The notes below the pieces were generated by a model. It was not told where the DNA came from. It did no database searches and saw only the letters and a program-made list of their open reading frames with translations. This document shows, one piece after another, positions 16,504 through 24,902 of a DNA stretch of 64,000 nucleotides. This DNA comes from Bordetella ansorpii. Lineage in GTDB: Bacteria > Pseudomonadota > Gammaproteobacteria > Burkholderiales > Burkholderiaceae_B. Location of the stretch: contig NZ_FKIF01000004.1 of assembly GCF_900078705.1 (NCBI RefSeq), forward strand, positions 1-64,000, written 5' to 3'. The position numbers and the translations under genes were made by a program. Position 1 is the first letter of the stretch. Each line of letters begins with the position of its first letter.

Positions 16504-17577
16504 TCACATGCTGGGATCGTTGAGTGAGTTCACAGCTAGCAGCGCTGCTTGCGCGCGTTCCGGGCGTGTCGTATCGACGGCCCATTTTTGCAGCGTATCC
16601 AGAGCCACCTGTGTGTTCTTGGCCGCTTTCACGTAGGCAAGGAAATATTGAGCCGCCTGCGTTGATTTGCCTAGTTCCGCGTATACCAAGCCCAGGTTTT
16701 GGAGCGTTGCAGCTCGGGTGGGTTGCACTTTTAACGCCGTTAAAAGTGTGCCAAGTGCTGCATCATGTATGCCTTGCAAATATTGTGCATAGCCTAAGTT
16801 TCCAAGGATTTCCGCGTCGAATGGATATAGCGTTGCAGCCTCAGTCAGCGTAGCTACAGCCTTTTCAATGCGGCCATCGCGCAGCTCATCCAATCCCAAC
16901 TGGTTTAGCTCACGAGCGCGCTTTCTGTCTTGAATTGGGTCACGTATTTTTTGCGCACTCATACCAGCATCTGCCAGGATGTTCTGAATTTTGCTAGCAG
17001 GAGTAGGTATGAACTGCACGCCCATGGAGGCTAGGTCTTGCGGCGTGAGAAAGTATGTTTTCTCTGGCGGCGTCTTGACGATTTTGCCGAGAATGGCATC
17101 AGGCACGTCCAACGTGGCGAGCACTCTAGAGAAACGGATCGTTGCGGCTGTTGCTCTGTCTGTCTCCCTTCCGTTTTCTGCGGCGCTATGAACTCCTACA
17201 CGCGCATTGGTGTCGGCCCACCGATAAACGCCCGCTGCAAATGGGTAGAAGCAGGCACTTGCACAAATGTCGTTGGCGCTTACGTGGGTCGACAGGCCAT
17301 TTTGTCGGACGATCGATGCCAGTTGCAATCCAGCCTCAACGCTTCCTCCAGGAGATTTGAGGATTAGTCCCCAGACCTTGAAGTTCTTGGCCTTGGAGGT
17401 ATTTAGGACTTGCATCAAGCGATAAGGATCACCTTCTTCGATCCGGCCTTCAAGCTTGATGTAGATGATGTTTGAATCTAAATAGGGAGTTAGCGTGCTT
17501 GCCGATGTTGCTGCACAAGCTGCAAGCAGCGCCACTCCTTGCATCGTCTTCAAAAGGAACTTCATCCTAGGGTTCAT
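16504..17577 (-). CDS. Exported ClpP-fold protease-like protein with TPR repeats
   Basis: This 357-residue protein has a signal peptide (MKFLLKTMQGVALLAACAAT), then a ClpP/crotonase-fold domain of the COG3904 type. The oxyanion segment SPGGSVEAGL (about residue 75), the serine context ICASACFYPFAAG (about 105) and a His in RVGVHSA (about 127) are visible. From about residue 220 a TPR array follows (GLDELRDGRIEKAVATLTEA, NLGYAQYLQGIHDAALGTLL, NLGLVYAELGKSTQAAQYFL). Such proteins are presumed periplasmic. It runs against its neighbours and is clearly more AT-rich, so it is probably a later insertion. Protease activity is inferred from the fold. Confidence 0.75.
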   Translation of the reverse strand: MNPRMKFLLKTMQGVALLAACAATSASTLTPYLDSNIIYIKLEGRIEEGDPYRLMQVLNTSKAKNFKVWGLILKSPGGSVEAGLQLASIVRQNGLSTHVSANDICASACFYPFAAGVYRWADTNARVGVHSAAENGRETDRATAATIRFSRVLATLDVPDAILGKIVKTPPEKTYFLTPQDLASMGVQFIPTPASKIQNILADAGMSAQKIRDPIQDRKRARELNQLGLDELRDGRIEKAVATLTEAATLYPFDAEILGNLGYAQYLQGIHDAALGTLLTALKVQPTRAATLQNLGLVYAELGKSTQAAQYFLAYVKAAKNTQVALDTLQKWAVDTTRPERAQAALLAVNSLNDPSM

Positions 17578-18393
17578 GGTTTATTTATATGAATCAATAA
17601 CTTGCTTGGCCAGAAAATACACAAGGTTTGGCTTGGACGCGCAGCATCATAAATCGGCCCAACTGCTCCAAAGCCCAAAACAGGGAGATCTATTTTTTGA
17701 AGTGGAGATGCAGCGCATAGTGAGGACGCAGGAACAACCGTCATCAGCATCGTGCCAAAGACGTTCTATCCCCGCTGTGCCACAGCTTGGTGTCCCTCAA
17801 TGCTGCCAAACCGGCTGCGCCATTGCGGCCCGGCCAGCGCCCCGCCGCAATGGACAGAGCTGGCGAACACGCTGGTGCTTGCTGCGGCAGGTTGTGCGAA
17901 TGCGTGCCGTCCTCAACGCTGGCGGTTCTTGCCCATCACGTCACGAAGGACGGTTCACGAACATCCCGCCCGGCATCGCTATGGAGCTTCCACGCCACGC
18001 CTCAAGACCGGCCCCGCAAGGTGCGGCCGGGGCGTTCTCGCTTGTCGTCGGGTGGTTGACCTGGCCTGCGTCAGTGGGCGGGCCAGTGCAGCCTTCATGC
18101 GGGGATGCCGAGTCGGCTCTGTCTCCTTTCGATGCGGTTCGGCCCAAGGCGTCCTTGTGTTGTTGTGAATCCTGGCGGTGGCGCGGCTGCGCCTCGGGCT
18201 TCATGGCTGCAACCGTCCGGCGAAAACAATTTCCCCTGCGCTGCGCGCATTCCTCGCGGGCCAAATTCTTTTCGCCTCCCGGCTCTCCACTGCGTTGCGA
18301 CCGCAAGCGGTGCAGCCCGCCCGTCCCCCGCCGGCCGGATCACAACAAGGACGCGATGGGCGCGAACCTTGTTCCACCAAAAGGAGTTTCATC
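17578..18393. other. About 815 bp without a convincing gene
   Basis: The first 130 bases are AT-rich and should hold the promoter of the minus-strand protease-like gene. From about 17720 the sequence is GC-rich and resembles the leader region found before other core genes of this module. Open frames here have biased composition (Arg/Ala/Pro/Ser rich) and no ribosome binding sites. An AAGGAG box at its right end serves the DUF736 gene. Confidence 0.5.
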
Positions 18394-18708
18394 ATGGCCA
18401 ACATCGGCAGCTTCACCGCAGACAAAGACGGCTTCACCGGCACGCTTCGCACCCTGATGCTCAACGTCAAGGTCAAACTGGTGCCCAACGACAAGGGCGA
18501 CAACGAGAAGGCTCCGGACTTCCGCCTGCAGGCCGCCAGTCACGACATCGGCGCGGCGTGGAAGAAGACCAGCGAGGCCGGGCGCGAGTACATCTCCGTG
18601 ACCCTTGACGATCCTTCGTTCCCGGCCACGGTCTACGCCCGCCTGATCGAAGGTGAGAACGGCACGCACGACCTGATCTGGTCGCGCAGCAAACCCCAGG
18701 CGGCCTGA
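18394..18708 (+). CDS. DUF736 family protein
   Basis: This 104-residue protein begins MANIGSFTADKDGFTGTLRT and contains PDFRLQA and YISVTLDDPSFPATVYARL, the standard pattern of DUF736 proteins found in rhizobial and betaproteobacterial plasmids and ICEs. The ATG at 18394 has AAGGAG seven bases upstream. Its function is not known. It is the usual companion of DUF932, DUF2958 and RepA genes in Tn4371-like elements, which helps identify the left module. Confidence 0.9.
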   Translation: MANIGSFTADKDGFTGTLRTLMLNVKVKLVPNDKGDNEKAPDFRLQAASHDIGAAWKKTSEAGREYISVTLDDPSFPATVYARLIEGENGTHDLIWSRSKPQAA

Positions 18709-18716
18709 CGGCCGCC

Positions 18717-18744
18717 AGCGCCCCGCCCGCTGCGGCGGGGCGCT
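18717..18744 (+). terminator. Hairpin after DUF736
   Basis: Arms agcgccccgcc and ggcggggcgct pair perfectly (11 bp) around a 6-base loop, eight bases after the DUF736 stop. There is no T-run, so termination strength is uncertain. Confidence 0.55.
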
Positions 18745-19077
18745 GTACTGCGTGGATCAGCAGACTGGAAGGCTTGGCTCTTCCAGCTTCGTGATAGTGG
18801 TGGTCGGGCAGCATCACCATGACCTCATGGTGCCAGGGCGGATGCTGGGCGATTCGGCGCACTGCGCCGACCGGGCTTTGCGGGCTGCGCCCCATGCCGA
18901 CTTCGCCGTCATGGCCATTCGGCTTCAATCCCTATCGCAGCTTCGCGCCGATGGCGCTGCGCGCTGCGCTTACCTCCGGGGGAAAGCTCTGCGGCCTATC
19001 CCCGCCGCGCGATGCTTGGCGCCCCTGCAGTCCCCGAACCGGCGGCGCCGGATCGGCCACGCCAGCGATGACGCACG
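18745..19077. other. About 330 bp without a gene
   Basis: This GC-rich stretch lies between DUF736 and the convergent XRE gene. Frames present in it have no ribosome binding site or recognisable motif. Confidence 0.45.
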
Positions 19078-19371
19078 CTATGGCGTGTCACTCTTCTTCG
19101 CCACAGTCTCCAACTCCTGGCGCACCTGCACCAGAAGCTGATCGACCTGCTGCAGGTCGCCGCCGGCATAGGCCAGCGTCAGCAGCGTGAGCGGATGAAT
19201 CTCCATGACCTCGCACAGCTCGGCCAGCTTGTTCAAGGTAGGGCTTTTGAGGTCGCGCTCCAGCGTGCTCATGTAGGTGCGGCTGGACACGTCCGAGAAC
19301 GCTTCCTGGCTCAAACCACGTGCTTTCCTGATGGTCTTTAGTGCCTCCGACAATGTATGTTTCGCTGCCAA
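19078..19371 (-). CDS. XRE-family HTH regulator
   Basis: This 97-residue protein has a single XRE/Cro-type helix-turn-helix (about residues 8-62: ALKTIRKARGLSQEAFSDVS, RTYMSTLERDLKSPTLNKLAEL) and a short helical tail. It is divergent from the DUF2958 gene and probably controls the shared promoter region, where a repeated CTATAG element is seen. Regulators in this position often govern ICE core expression; this role is inferred. Confidence 0.88.
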   Translation of the reverse strand: MAAKHTLSEALKTIRKARGLSQEAFSDVSSRTYMSTLERDLKSPTLNKLAELCEVMEIHPLTLLTLAYAGGDLQQVDQLLVQVRQELETVAKKSDTP

Positions 19372-19413
19372 CCCTGGATCTCCCCAAAATCCAAGATGAC
19401 AGCCGATTGCGCC

Positions 19414-19434
19414 CTATAGGACTACAATCTATAG
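19414..19434. promoter_or_regulatory. Repeated CTATAG element, likely XRE operator
   Basis: Two copies of the palindrome ctatag (19414-19419 and 19429-19434) are spaced 15 bases apart, in the gap between the XRE gene start (19371) and the DUF2958 gene (19595). The second copy overlaps a TATAGT-like -10 element. This is the expected place and shape for autoregulation by the XRE protein. Confidence 0.45.
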
Positions 19435-19594
19435 TGTTCAACTATGCCCGCCTGCCGCTTTCGTGCTTTTACGGAAATCCGTATCTGCGGCTTCTCACAG
19501 AGGCGCAAAGCCGCATCCGTACCTTTCCACAAACCCGCCGATGCGGTTTTGCGCTTTCACGCTTCGGCGGTTCTGTGCGAATGAGGGGACGCCC

Positions 19595-19942
19595 ATGAAC
19601 CAGCTCATCACCGAGGACGAGCGCAAGCAACTGCTGGAACACGGCCGGGTCCTGGCCGCTGGCTTGGCCAATGACCCGTTGCCCGTGGTGCGGTTGTTCA
19701 CGCCAGATGCGCACGCCACCTGGCTGCTGACCTCGCTCGATCCCGTCGATGGGGACACGGCCTACGGCCTGATCGACCTGGGAATCAGCATGCCCGAGTT
19801 GGGGACGGTGAAACTTTCCGACCTGGCGACCATCGTCGGGCCACGCCAGCAACCCGTCATGCGGGACCGGTATTTCCGGGCGGTGCGCCCGTTGTCGGAG
19901 TACCTGCGGCTGGCTCAGGAGAACGGTTCCGTCCTCGATTGA
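19595..19942 (+). CDS. DUF2958 family protein
   Basis: This 115-residue protein (MNQLITEDERKQLLEHGR, VVRLFTPDAHATWLLTSLDP, DTAYGLIDLG, PELGTVKLSDL) matches the DUF2958 pattern seen in plasmid and ICE cores. The ATG at 19595 is used because upstream codons in the same frame are unrelated to the family. Function is unknown. It sits between the XRE regulator and the DUF2285 regulator. Confidence 0.88.
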   Translation: MNQLITEDERKQLLEHGRVLAAGLANDPLPVVRLFTPDAHATWLLTSLDPVDGDTAYGLIDLGISMPELGTVKLSDLATIVGPRQQPVMRDRYFRAVRPLSEYLRLAQENGSVLD

Positions 19943-20284
19943 GCCGTGCGCGCCGAAGCCAAGCCGGGCGCATTGAGGCTATTTTGGTCTTGCTCCAGAC
20001 CCATCAGGTCTTAGTCCGCACTGTTGCACCAAACCAGTGCCACCCTGACGCAAACGGTCATGACGCCAGCCGTGCCATCGGGCACGGTGGATAGCGCAGG
20101 AGGCGCGCATTTCCTCGCGCGCCACCGTCGCATTCAGACGATCCATGCAATCCATCGGATGCCTTTCGTCTTGACACGCAAGTTACTAATCTACCAGCTT
20201 ATTCACGATTGGATGCTAGTTCGATGCGGTGACGTTTGCGTGTGAAACCGGTGACGGCCGTCCTGCTCTACGGGAGTTTGCGTC
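19943..20284. other. About 340 bp, promoter region of the DUF2285 gene
   Basis: No gene is seen. The right part (20165-20225) is locally AT-rich and contains TTGACA at about 20172, so the promoter of the DUF2285-AlpA-RepA block may lie here. Confidence 0.4.
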
Positions 20285-21034
20285 ATGGCCGAACCGCACC
20301 ACCTCGCGCACTGGTATCCGACTGCCGCCTACCTCTACGTGCTGTGCCTGGATACGCTGGCACTGGCCTGGGAGTATCTGCGCCGCCATCCCGATTACCG
20401 GCTTGACTGGCTGCACCGTGCGCGCCGCCTCGATGCTGCGCATCGCTGGGGCTTGCGTCTGCTGGAAGACCCGGCCCTGGATGCGCGTGACGCGCATCCG
20501 GCCTGGCTCCCCGGCCATGAGGCCGTGGTGCAGCTCCACCCGGATGCCGATCCGCCGCCTGACGCTGCGGCCTTCGCCTTCTGGTGCATCCCCGGTCACA
20601 AGCAACTGTTGCATGACGGCAAGGGCCTGGCGCTGATCGCGCGCAGTTCAGGCCATTGCCTGCGCTATGCGCTGGCGCCTAGCCTGGAGGACGGCATGGC
20701 CATGGCTTACGCCCACCGCGGTCGCGGCACCACGCATGTGCCCGACACGCCTGCGCCAATGGCGCGGCCCAGGCCACCGCCTGCGGCGCTGCTGGAGCTA
20801 CACACCCTGCAGGCGCTCGACGCCACCCTCGCGGGCGCGTCCTTGCGTGACGTGGCCGAGGGCTTGTTCGGCGTCGATGCCGCGGCCGGCTGGTACAGCG
20901 ACGGCGGCCTGCGTTCCAAGGTTCGCCGCCTGGTACGGCGCGGCGATGCGTTGATGCGCGGCGGCTATCGCCGCCTAGCACAACTGCCGCCGCTTGAGAA
21001 GGGTCGTTTTGAAGAGAGCGCAAAACGACCCTGA
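20285..21034 (+). CDS. DUF2285/DUF6499-type regulator-like protein
   Basis: This 249-residue protein has an N-terminal transcriptional-regulator-like domain (WEYLRRHPDYRLDWL, WGLRLLEDP) and a C-terminal DUF2285 domain (LHTLQALDATLAGASLRDVAEGLFG, then SKVRRLVRRGDALMRGGYRRL). The layout is typical of Tn4371-type ICEs and related plasmids, where the gene precedes an AlpA-like HTH gene and repA, as here. DNA binding is likely; its role in controlling transfer or replication is inferred. Confidence 0.85.
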   Translation: MAEPHHLAHWYPTAAYLYVLCLDTLALAWEYLRRHPDYRLDWLHRARRLDAAHRWGLRLLEDPALDARDAHPAWLPGHEAVVQLHPDADPPPDAAAFAFWCIPGHKQLLHDGKGLALIARSSGHCLRYALAPSLEDGMAMAYAHRGRGTTHVPDTPAPMARPRPPPAALLELHTLQALDATLAGASLRDVAEGLFGVDAAAGWYSDGGLRSKVRRLVRRGDALMRGGYRRLAQLPPLEKGRFEESAKRP

Positions 21035-21117
21035 GCAAGAGGGCTTCGTTTTCTGAGACTGCCTCCATCCGGTTGCGCTGTGTGGCCGGAGCCCTGCAAC
21101 CGATGGAGGTTCTCACC

Positions 21118-21399
21118 ATGCGTCCTGCTCCCTTGCGGCCTGCCGCCGCTCCCATTGCTTCCGCTGCGCAGCCGCAGCGCTATCTCACCAACGACGAAGC
21201 CGCCGACTACCTGCGGCTGTCGCCGCGCACGCTGGAGAAGCAGCGCGTGCTTGGTGGCGGCCCCAAGTTCCGCAAGTTCGGCCGCCGCGTCATGTACGCC
21301 GTGGCCGACCTCGATGCCTGGGCCGCCGAGCGCAGCTTCGAGAGCACGTCCGATCCCGAGTACGCCGAGCAGCACTCGGCGGACAGCCGTGCGCGCTGA
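21118..21399 (+). CDS. AlpA/excisionase-like helix-turn-helix protein
   Basis: This 93-residue protein has a MerR/AlpA-type HTH-17 domain (YLTNDEAADYLRLSPRTLEKQR, GGGPKFRKFGRRVMYAVADLDAWAAE). Such proteins act as excisionases or transcription activators. The ATG at 21118 follows ATGGAGG at suitable spacing. It precedes repA by a few bases and is probably co-transcribed with it. With the distant integrase at 7471 it is a candidate directionality factor, but control of repA is equally possible. Confidence 0.85.
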   Translation: MRPAPLRPAAAPIASAAQPQRYLTNDEAADYLRLSPRTLEKQRVLGGGPKFRKFGRRVMYAVADLDAWAAERSFESTSDPEYAEQHSADSRAR

Positions 21400-21425
21400 T
21401 CGCTGGCGCGCGGGTGGCCTTCGCC

Positions 21426-22283
21426 ATGTCCAGCCCTGCGCTGCCGTCCCGGCAGCGGCCCGTGCCGGAGCGCGAACAGCTCGACCTGTTCCGCGCCCTG
21501 CCGGGCGACATGGCGCCGCGCGACAGCCAGGACTTGATGGCCTTTCCGTTCTTCTCGCTGGCGAAGTCGCGGCGCACGGCGCCGATCGACTTCCGCGCCA
21601 GCGGCATCACGATCCGAGTGGAGGGCACGCAGGAGCACGGCATCGCCACGATCTGGGACGCGGACGTGCTGATCTGGGCTGCCTCGCAGATCGTGGAGGC
21701 GCGCGACGCGGGCTTAAGCCCGTCGCGGCTGATGCAGGCCACGCCCTACGAGATCCTGCGCTTCATCGGGCGCGGTACGTCGCTGCGCGACTACCAGCGC
21801 CTCAAGGCCGCGCTGGATCGCCTGCAGTCCACCACGGTGGCCACGTCGATCCGCGAGACCACGGGAAGACGGCTGCACCGCTTCTCGTGGATCAACGAGT
21901 GGAAGGAGCTGGCCGATGCGATGGGCACGCCCTTGGGGCTGGAGCTGATCCTGCCGGACTGGTTTTATGCGGGTGTCATGGATGCCGCGCTGGTGCTGAC
22001 CATCGACCCGGCATATTTCCGGCTCACGGGTGGCATCGAGCGGTGGCTGTACCGACTGGTGCGCAAGCACGGCGGGCGACAGCCGGGCGGCTGGCAATTC
22101 GACTTCCGGCACCTGTATCGGAAATCGGGCAGCGCCACGCGCTTCTCGGACTTCGCCTACGACCTGCGCGCGCTGGTCGCGCGGCAGTCGATGCCCGGCT
22201 ACGTCCTGGGCATCGAGCGAATGCCGGACAACAGCGCCGAACTGCTGACCTTTCGGCCCGTGCCGTTCACGGCACGGGGATAA
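21426..22283 (+). CDS. repA: Replication initiator RepA
   Basis: This 285-residue RepA-type initiator has typical segments: LMAFPFFSLAKSRRTAPIDF, EGTQEHGIATIWDADVLIWA, RLKAALDRLQSTTVATSIR and GGIERWLYRLVRKHGGRQPG. A GTG start at 21414 is possible, but the ATG at 21426 gives the better N-terminus. Iterons lie directly downstream (22308-22373) and parA follows, so this is a complete replicon-like unit inside an integrated element. It may support autonomous replication of the excised form. Confidence 0.88.
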   Translation: MSSPALPSRQRPVPEREQLDLFRALPGDMAPRDSQDLMAFPFFSLAKSRRTAPIDFRASGITIRVEGTQEHGIATIWDADVLIWAASQIVEARDAGLSPSRLMQATPYEILRFIGRGTSLRDYQRLKAALDRLQSTTVATSIRETTGRRLHRFSWINEWKELADAMGTPLGLELILPDWFYAGVMDAALVLTIDPAYFRLTGGIERWLYRLVRKHGGRQPGGWQFDFRHLYRKSGSATRFSDFAYDLRALVARQSMPGYVLGIERMPDNSAELLTFRPVPFTARG

Positions 22284-22307
22284 ACGGTGCGTTGCCTGTG
22301 GACGGAC

Positions 22308-22373
22308 TCGTGCTATCAGGAGTACGAGGTATCGTGCTATTGGGAGTACGGCTATCGTGCTATCAGGAGTACG
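22308..22373 (+). repeat. RepA iterons, candidate origin of replication
   Basis: Three direct copies of a 19-base unit, tcgtgctatcaggagtacg, start at 22308, 22332 and 22355 (the middle copy reads attggg in place of atcagg). Spacing is 24 and 23 bases, about two helical turns. Immediately to the right, the hexamer ctaact occurs three times at 22416, 22425 and 22439 in an AT-rich stretch. Iterons plus an AT-rich zone beside a RepA gene are the standard make-up of an iteron-controlled origin. Confidence 0.75.
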
Positions 22374-22536
22374 GATCGGCCGCAAAGCCAATAACGGCGC
22401 GGGTTTCAGCCTCTCCTAACTTCCCTAACTTAAATTCTCTAACTGATAGTAGAAGCGCCGCGCCACGGTGGATAACCGCCACGCGGCACGAAGCGCAGCA
22501 GCAACAGCCCGGCTTTCCAGCAAGGAGGGCCAGGCC

Positions 22537-23175
22537 ATGATCGTCGCTCTGCTCAACCAGAAAGGCGGCGTGGGCAAGACCACGCTCGCTACGCACATTG
22601 CCGGCGAGCTGGCGATGCGCGGCCAGCACGTCGTTCTGCTGGACGCCGACCCGCAGGGTTCATCGCTCGACTGGACACAGCGCAGAAGCCAGCAAGGCTT
22701 GCCACGGCTGTTCAGCGCCGTGGGCCTCGCACGCGAAACGCTGCATCAGGAGGCCCCAGAACTCGCCCGCCGAGCCGATCACGTCGTCATCGACGGGCCG
22801 CCGCGCATCGCCGCCTTGGCGCGCTCCGCGCTGCTGGCGGCCGAGCGCGTGCTGATCCCCGTGCAGCCCAGCCCCTACGACCTGTGGGCCAGCGTCGAGA
22901 TGGTGGCGCTGATCCGCGAGGCGCAAGTCTTCCGGCCTGCGCTGCGCGCGGCCTTCGTCATCAACCGGCGCGTCAGCACCACCGTGATCGGGCGCGAAGC
23001 GCGCCAGGCGCTCGCCGACCAGCCGCTTCCTGCGCTGCGCGCGGAAGTGCGCCAGCGCATCGTGTTTGCCGACAGCGTGGCCGCTGGCCGGCTCGCCCGC
23101 GAGACGGCGCCGGACAGTGCCGCTGCGCGCGAAATCACCGCGCTGGTGGACGAACTGCTGCGGTGGCCGGCATGA
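22537..23175 (+). CDS. parA: ParA-family partition ATPase
   Basis: This 212-residue Walker-type ATPase has the deviant Walker A NQKGGVGKTTLA near residue 8, LLDADPQGSSLDW (Walker A') near 37 and VVIDGPPRIA (Walker B) near 83. The short form without an HTH suits type Ib plasmid partition. The start at 22537 has AAGGAGG upstream. Its stop overlaps the ATG of the next gene (ATGA at 23172), so the two are translationally coupled. Confidence 0.92.
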   Translation: MIVALLNQKGGVGKTTLATHIAGELAMRGQHVVLLDADPQGSSLDWTQRRSQQGLPRLFSAVGLARETLHQEAPELARRADHVVIDGPPRIAALARSALLAAERVLIPVQPSPYDLWASVEMVALIREAQVFRPALRAAFVINRRVSTTVIGREARQALADQPLPALRAEVRQRIVFADSVAAGRLARETAPDSAAAREITALVDELLRWPA

Positions 23176-23456
23176 CAGCGAAGCTGCCGCCAAACAGCAA
23201 ACGCGCGGCCAAGCGCGTCGGCATCGGCGCGCGCCCACCCACGAATCCGCACGCCGAGGCGTGGATTCGCCAGGGCGACGGCGATGCACTCAACAAGGGC
23301 GACACCTACACGGCTCGCCTGACCCTCGACATCACGCCCGCGATGCGGGCGCGCATCAAGGTTTCGGCCTTCACGCAGGGCGTGACGGTGGTCGACTTGC
23401 TGCGCGGCCTGTTGGACAGAGAGTTTCCAGAACACCATAGGGAGAACACCCCATGA
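23172..23456 (+). CDS. Small partition-associated protein
   Basis: This 94-residue basic protein starts MTAKLPPNSKRAAKRVGIGA and has a ribbon-helix-helix-like C-terminal half (TYTARLTLDITPAMRARIKV, GVTVVDLLRGLLDREF). It overlaps parA by four bases and the next gene by four bases, so it is part of one tight operon. The position after parA suggests a small DNA-binding ParB/ParG-like partner; this is inferred from context and size. Confidence 0.75.
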   Translation: MTAKLPPNSKRAAKRVGIGARPPTNPHAEAWIRQGDGDALNKGDTYTARLTLDITPAMRARIKVSAFTQGVTVVDLLRGLLDREFPEHHRENTP

Positions 23457-23986
23457 CTGCATCCGCTTCGCCTGTCGCTGGCGCGGCCACGACTGCGCTC
23501 GCAGCACTTTCCGGCCAGCCTGCCAGCGCGCCGCTGACGCGCGTGGCGCTGGCTTACATCGAACCGCGCTTCAAGCTCTACCTGCGCTTTGGCGAACCCG
23601 CGCGCACGCTGCGGCTCGACCGTTGGCGCAGTCTCGCCATGTTCATGCCGAACGCCGTGCTCTGCCGCATCCGTTGGCAGGCCAACGACTACGGCACGAT
23701 CCGCTGGCAGCTCATGGTGATGCAGACTTGCCCGCCGCTGGACACGGCGCAGCGCCTCCCCGGCGTGCAGCCGGGCGCGCGCCTGCTGCTGCACGCCGAG
23801 GGCGAGAATCAGGTGCGCGCCGTGCTGGAGCGCATCGACGCCATCGAGGCGCTGGGTATTGCTCCCGCTACTGCCTCGTCCGCGTACTGGCGCACGCTCG
23901 CGAACCGGCTCGCGGCGCGCTTGCCTCTGCCCGAATACACCGCCGAGCGGCACGCTGCCTGGTTGACCGGGAGGGCGCTGTCATGA
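23453..23986 (+). CDS. DUF2840 family protein
   Basis: This 177-residue protein contains TRVALAYIEPRFKLYLRFGE, CRIRWQANDYGTIRWQLMVM and LLLHAEGENQVRAVLERID, the pattern of DUF2840 proteins encoded beside traF in rhizobial and Tn4371-like transfer regions. It overlaps both neighbours by four bases. Function is unknown; constant linkage with parA and traF suggests a transfer or maintenance role. Confidence 0.88.
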   Translation: MTASASPVAGAATTALAALSGQPASAPLTRVALAYIEPRFKLYLRFGEPARTLRLDRWRSLAMFMPNAVLCRIRWQANDYGTIRWQLMVMQTCPPLDTAQRLPGVQPGARLLLHAEGENQVRAVLERIDAIEALGIAPATASSAYWRTLANRLAARLPLPEYTAERHAAWLTGRALS

Positions 23987-24570
23987 CCGCCGTTTCTACT
24001 GCCGGCACCGCGCCGTGTCCGCGCTCACGCCTGCGCGCTCACCTCGTACTGGCGGGCCTGTCCGCCTGCGGCCTCGCTGCGTTGGCCTGGGCGTCCTTCG
24101 TGCATCCGCTACCGCGCCTGATCTACAACCCGTCCGACAGCGTGGCGATTGGCTGGTATCGCGTGGAACCGCTCCACCAGCGCACCGACTCGCTGCCCCG
24201 GCCTTTGTCCGTTGGCAGCATCGTCGTGACCACGTTGCCGGCGGACACCGCCGCGCTGGCTGCGCAGCGCCGCTACCTGCCGGCGCGCGTGCCGCTGCTC
24301 AAGCGCGTGGGCGCCATCGCACCGCAAACTGTGTGCGTTTTCGATGCGCTGGTCTGGATCGATGGCGTGCCGGTGGCCGGCGTGCTGGCCGCCGACCGGC
24401 TGGGCCGTCCGCTGCCTTCCTGGCGACAATGCCGCCAGCTCCGGCCTGGCGAACTGTTCCTCTTGAGCGCGATCAACCCGGCGTCGTTCGACAGCCGGTA
24501 TTTCGGGCCGGTCAGCACAGCCGCCGTGATCGGCGTTGCGCGTCCGGTCTGGCTGGAGTCACGCCCATGA
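23983..24570 (+). CDS. traF: TraF-type S26 signal peptidase
   Basis: This 195-residue membrane-anchored peptidase has one N-terminal hydrophobic segment (about 22-42), the Ser nucleophile in YNPSDSVAIGWYRV and the general-base Lys in PLLKRVGAIAPQTV. C-terminal features include SAINPASFDSRYFGPV. In RP4 and related systems TraF matures and cyclises the pilin. No trb/virB pilin gene of this lineage is present in the window, so its substrate is missing from view. It overlaps DUF2840 by four bases. Confidence 0.88.
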   Translation: MTAVSTAGTAPCPRSRLRAHLVLAGLSACGLAALAWASFVHPLPRLIYNPSDSVAIGWYRVEPLHQRTDSLPRPLSVGSIVVTTLPADTAALAAQRRYLPARVPLLKRVGAIAPQTVCVFDALVWIDGVPVAGVLAADRLGRPLPSWRQCRQLRPGELFLLSAINPASFDSRYFGPVSTAAVIGVARPVWLESRP

Positions 24571-24902
24571 TCGCCGACGATTCGCTGCACGTTGCCGTGC
24601 ATCTTGTCGTGCCATCGGGCGTGTCGTTCTGCTGTTCGTCGCCGTGTCGTCGCGCGTGCAGTGCGGGTGCATTCGCACCGCACTTCGCGCTGCCTTCCCA
24701 TGTGCAGGTGTCTTGCCTAGAACGCGCCCGGCCTGCGGCCTTCATCGCGCTGGTTCGCGCGTTCGCCGGCGTGCTGGCTGCTCGTGCAGCAGCGCCGCCG
24801 GGCCGCCGCTGCCCGGAGCGCCAGCGAGGGGCAAAGGCGGAAGGCAAGACAAAAGGACGCGGCACCGGGCCGCGTCGAAAGCCTGTCTGCACGTGGGGGT
24901 AG
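24567..24902 (+). CDS. Uncertain 111-residue frame after traF
   Basis: The ATG overlaps the traF stop (ATGA). The frame is rich in Ala, Cys, Arg and Pro (MIADDSLHVAVHLVVPSG, CCSSPCRRACSAGAFAP) and has no motif I recognise. It overlaps the first hairpin of the possible oriT. It may be a spurious frame in a structured region, retained because of the perfect start overlap. Confidence 0.3.
   Translation: MIADDSLHVAVHLVVPSGVSFCCSSPCRRACSAGAFAPHFALPSHVQVSCLERARPAAFIALVRAFAGVLAARAAAPPGRRCPERQRGAKAEGKTKGRGTGPRRKPVCTWG

Noticed and set aside
17495-18457. A 320-codon plus-strand frame across the region before DUF736
   Set aside because: It starts inside the antisense of the protease-like gene, has Arg/Pro/Ser/Cys-rich composition, and overlaps the real DUF736 start in another frame.
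24015-24902. A long alternative frame covering traF and beyond
   Set aside because: The traF frame shows clear S26 peptidase motifs; only the short part after the traF stop is kept, with low confidence.
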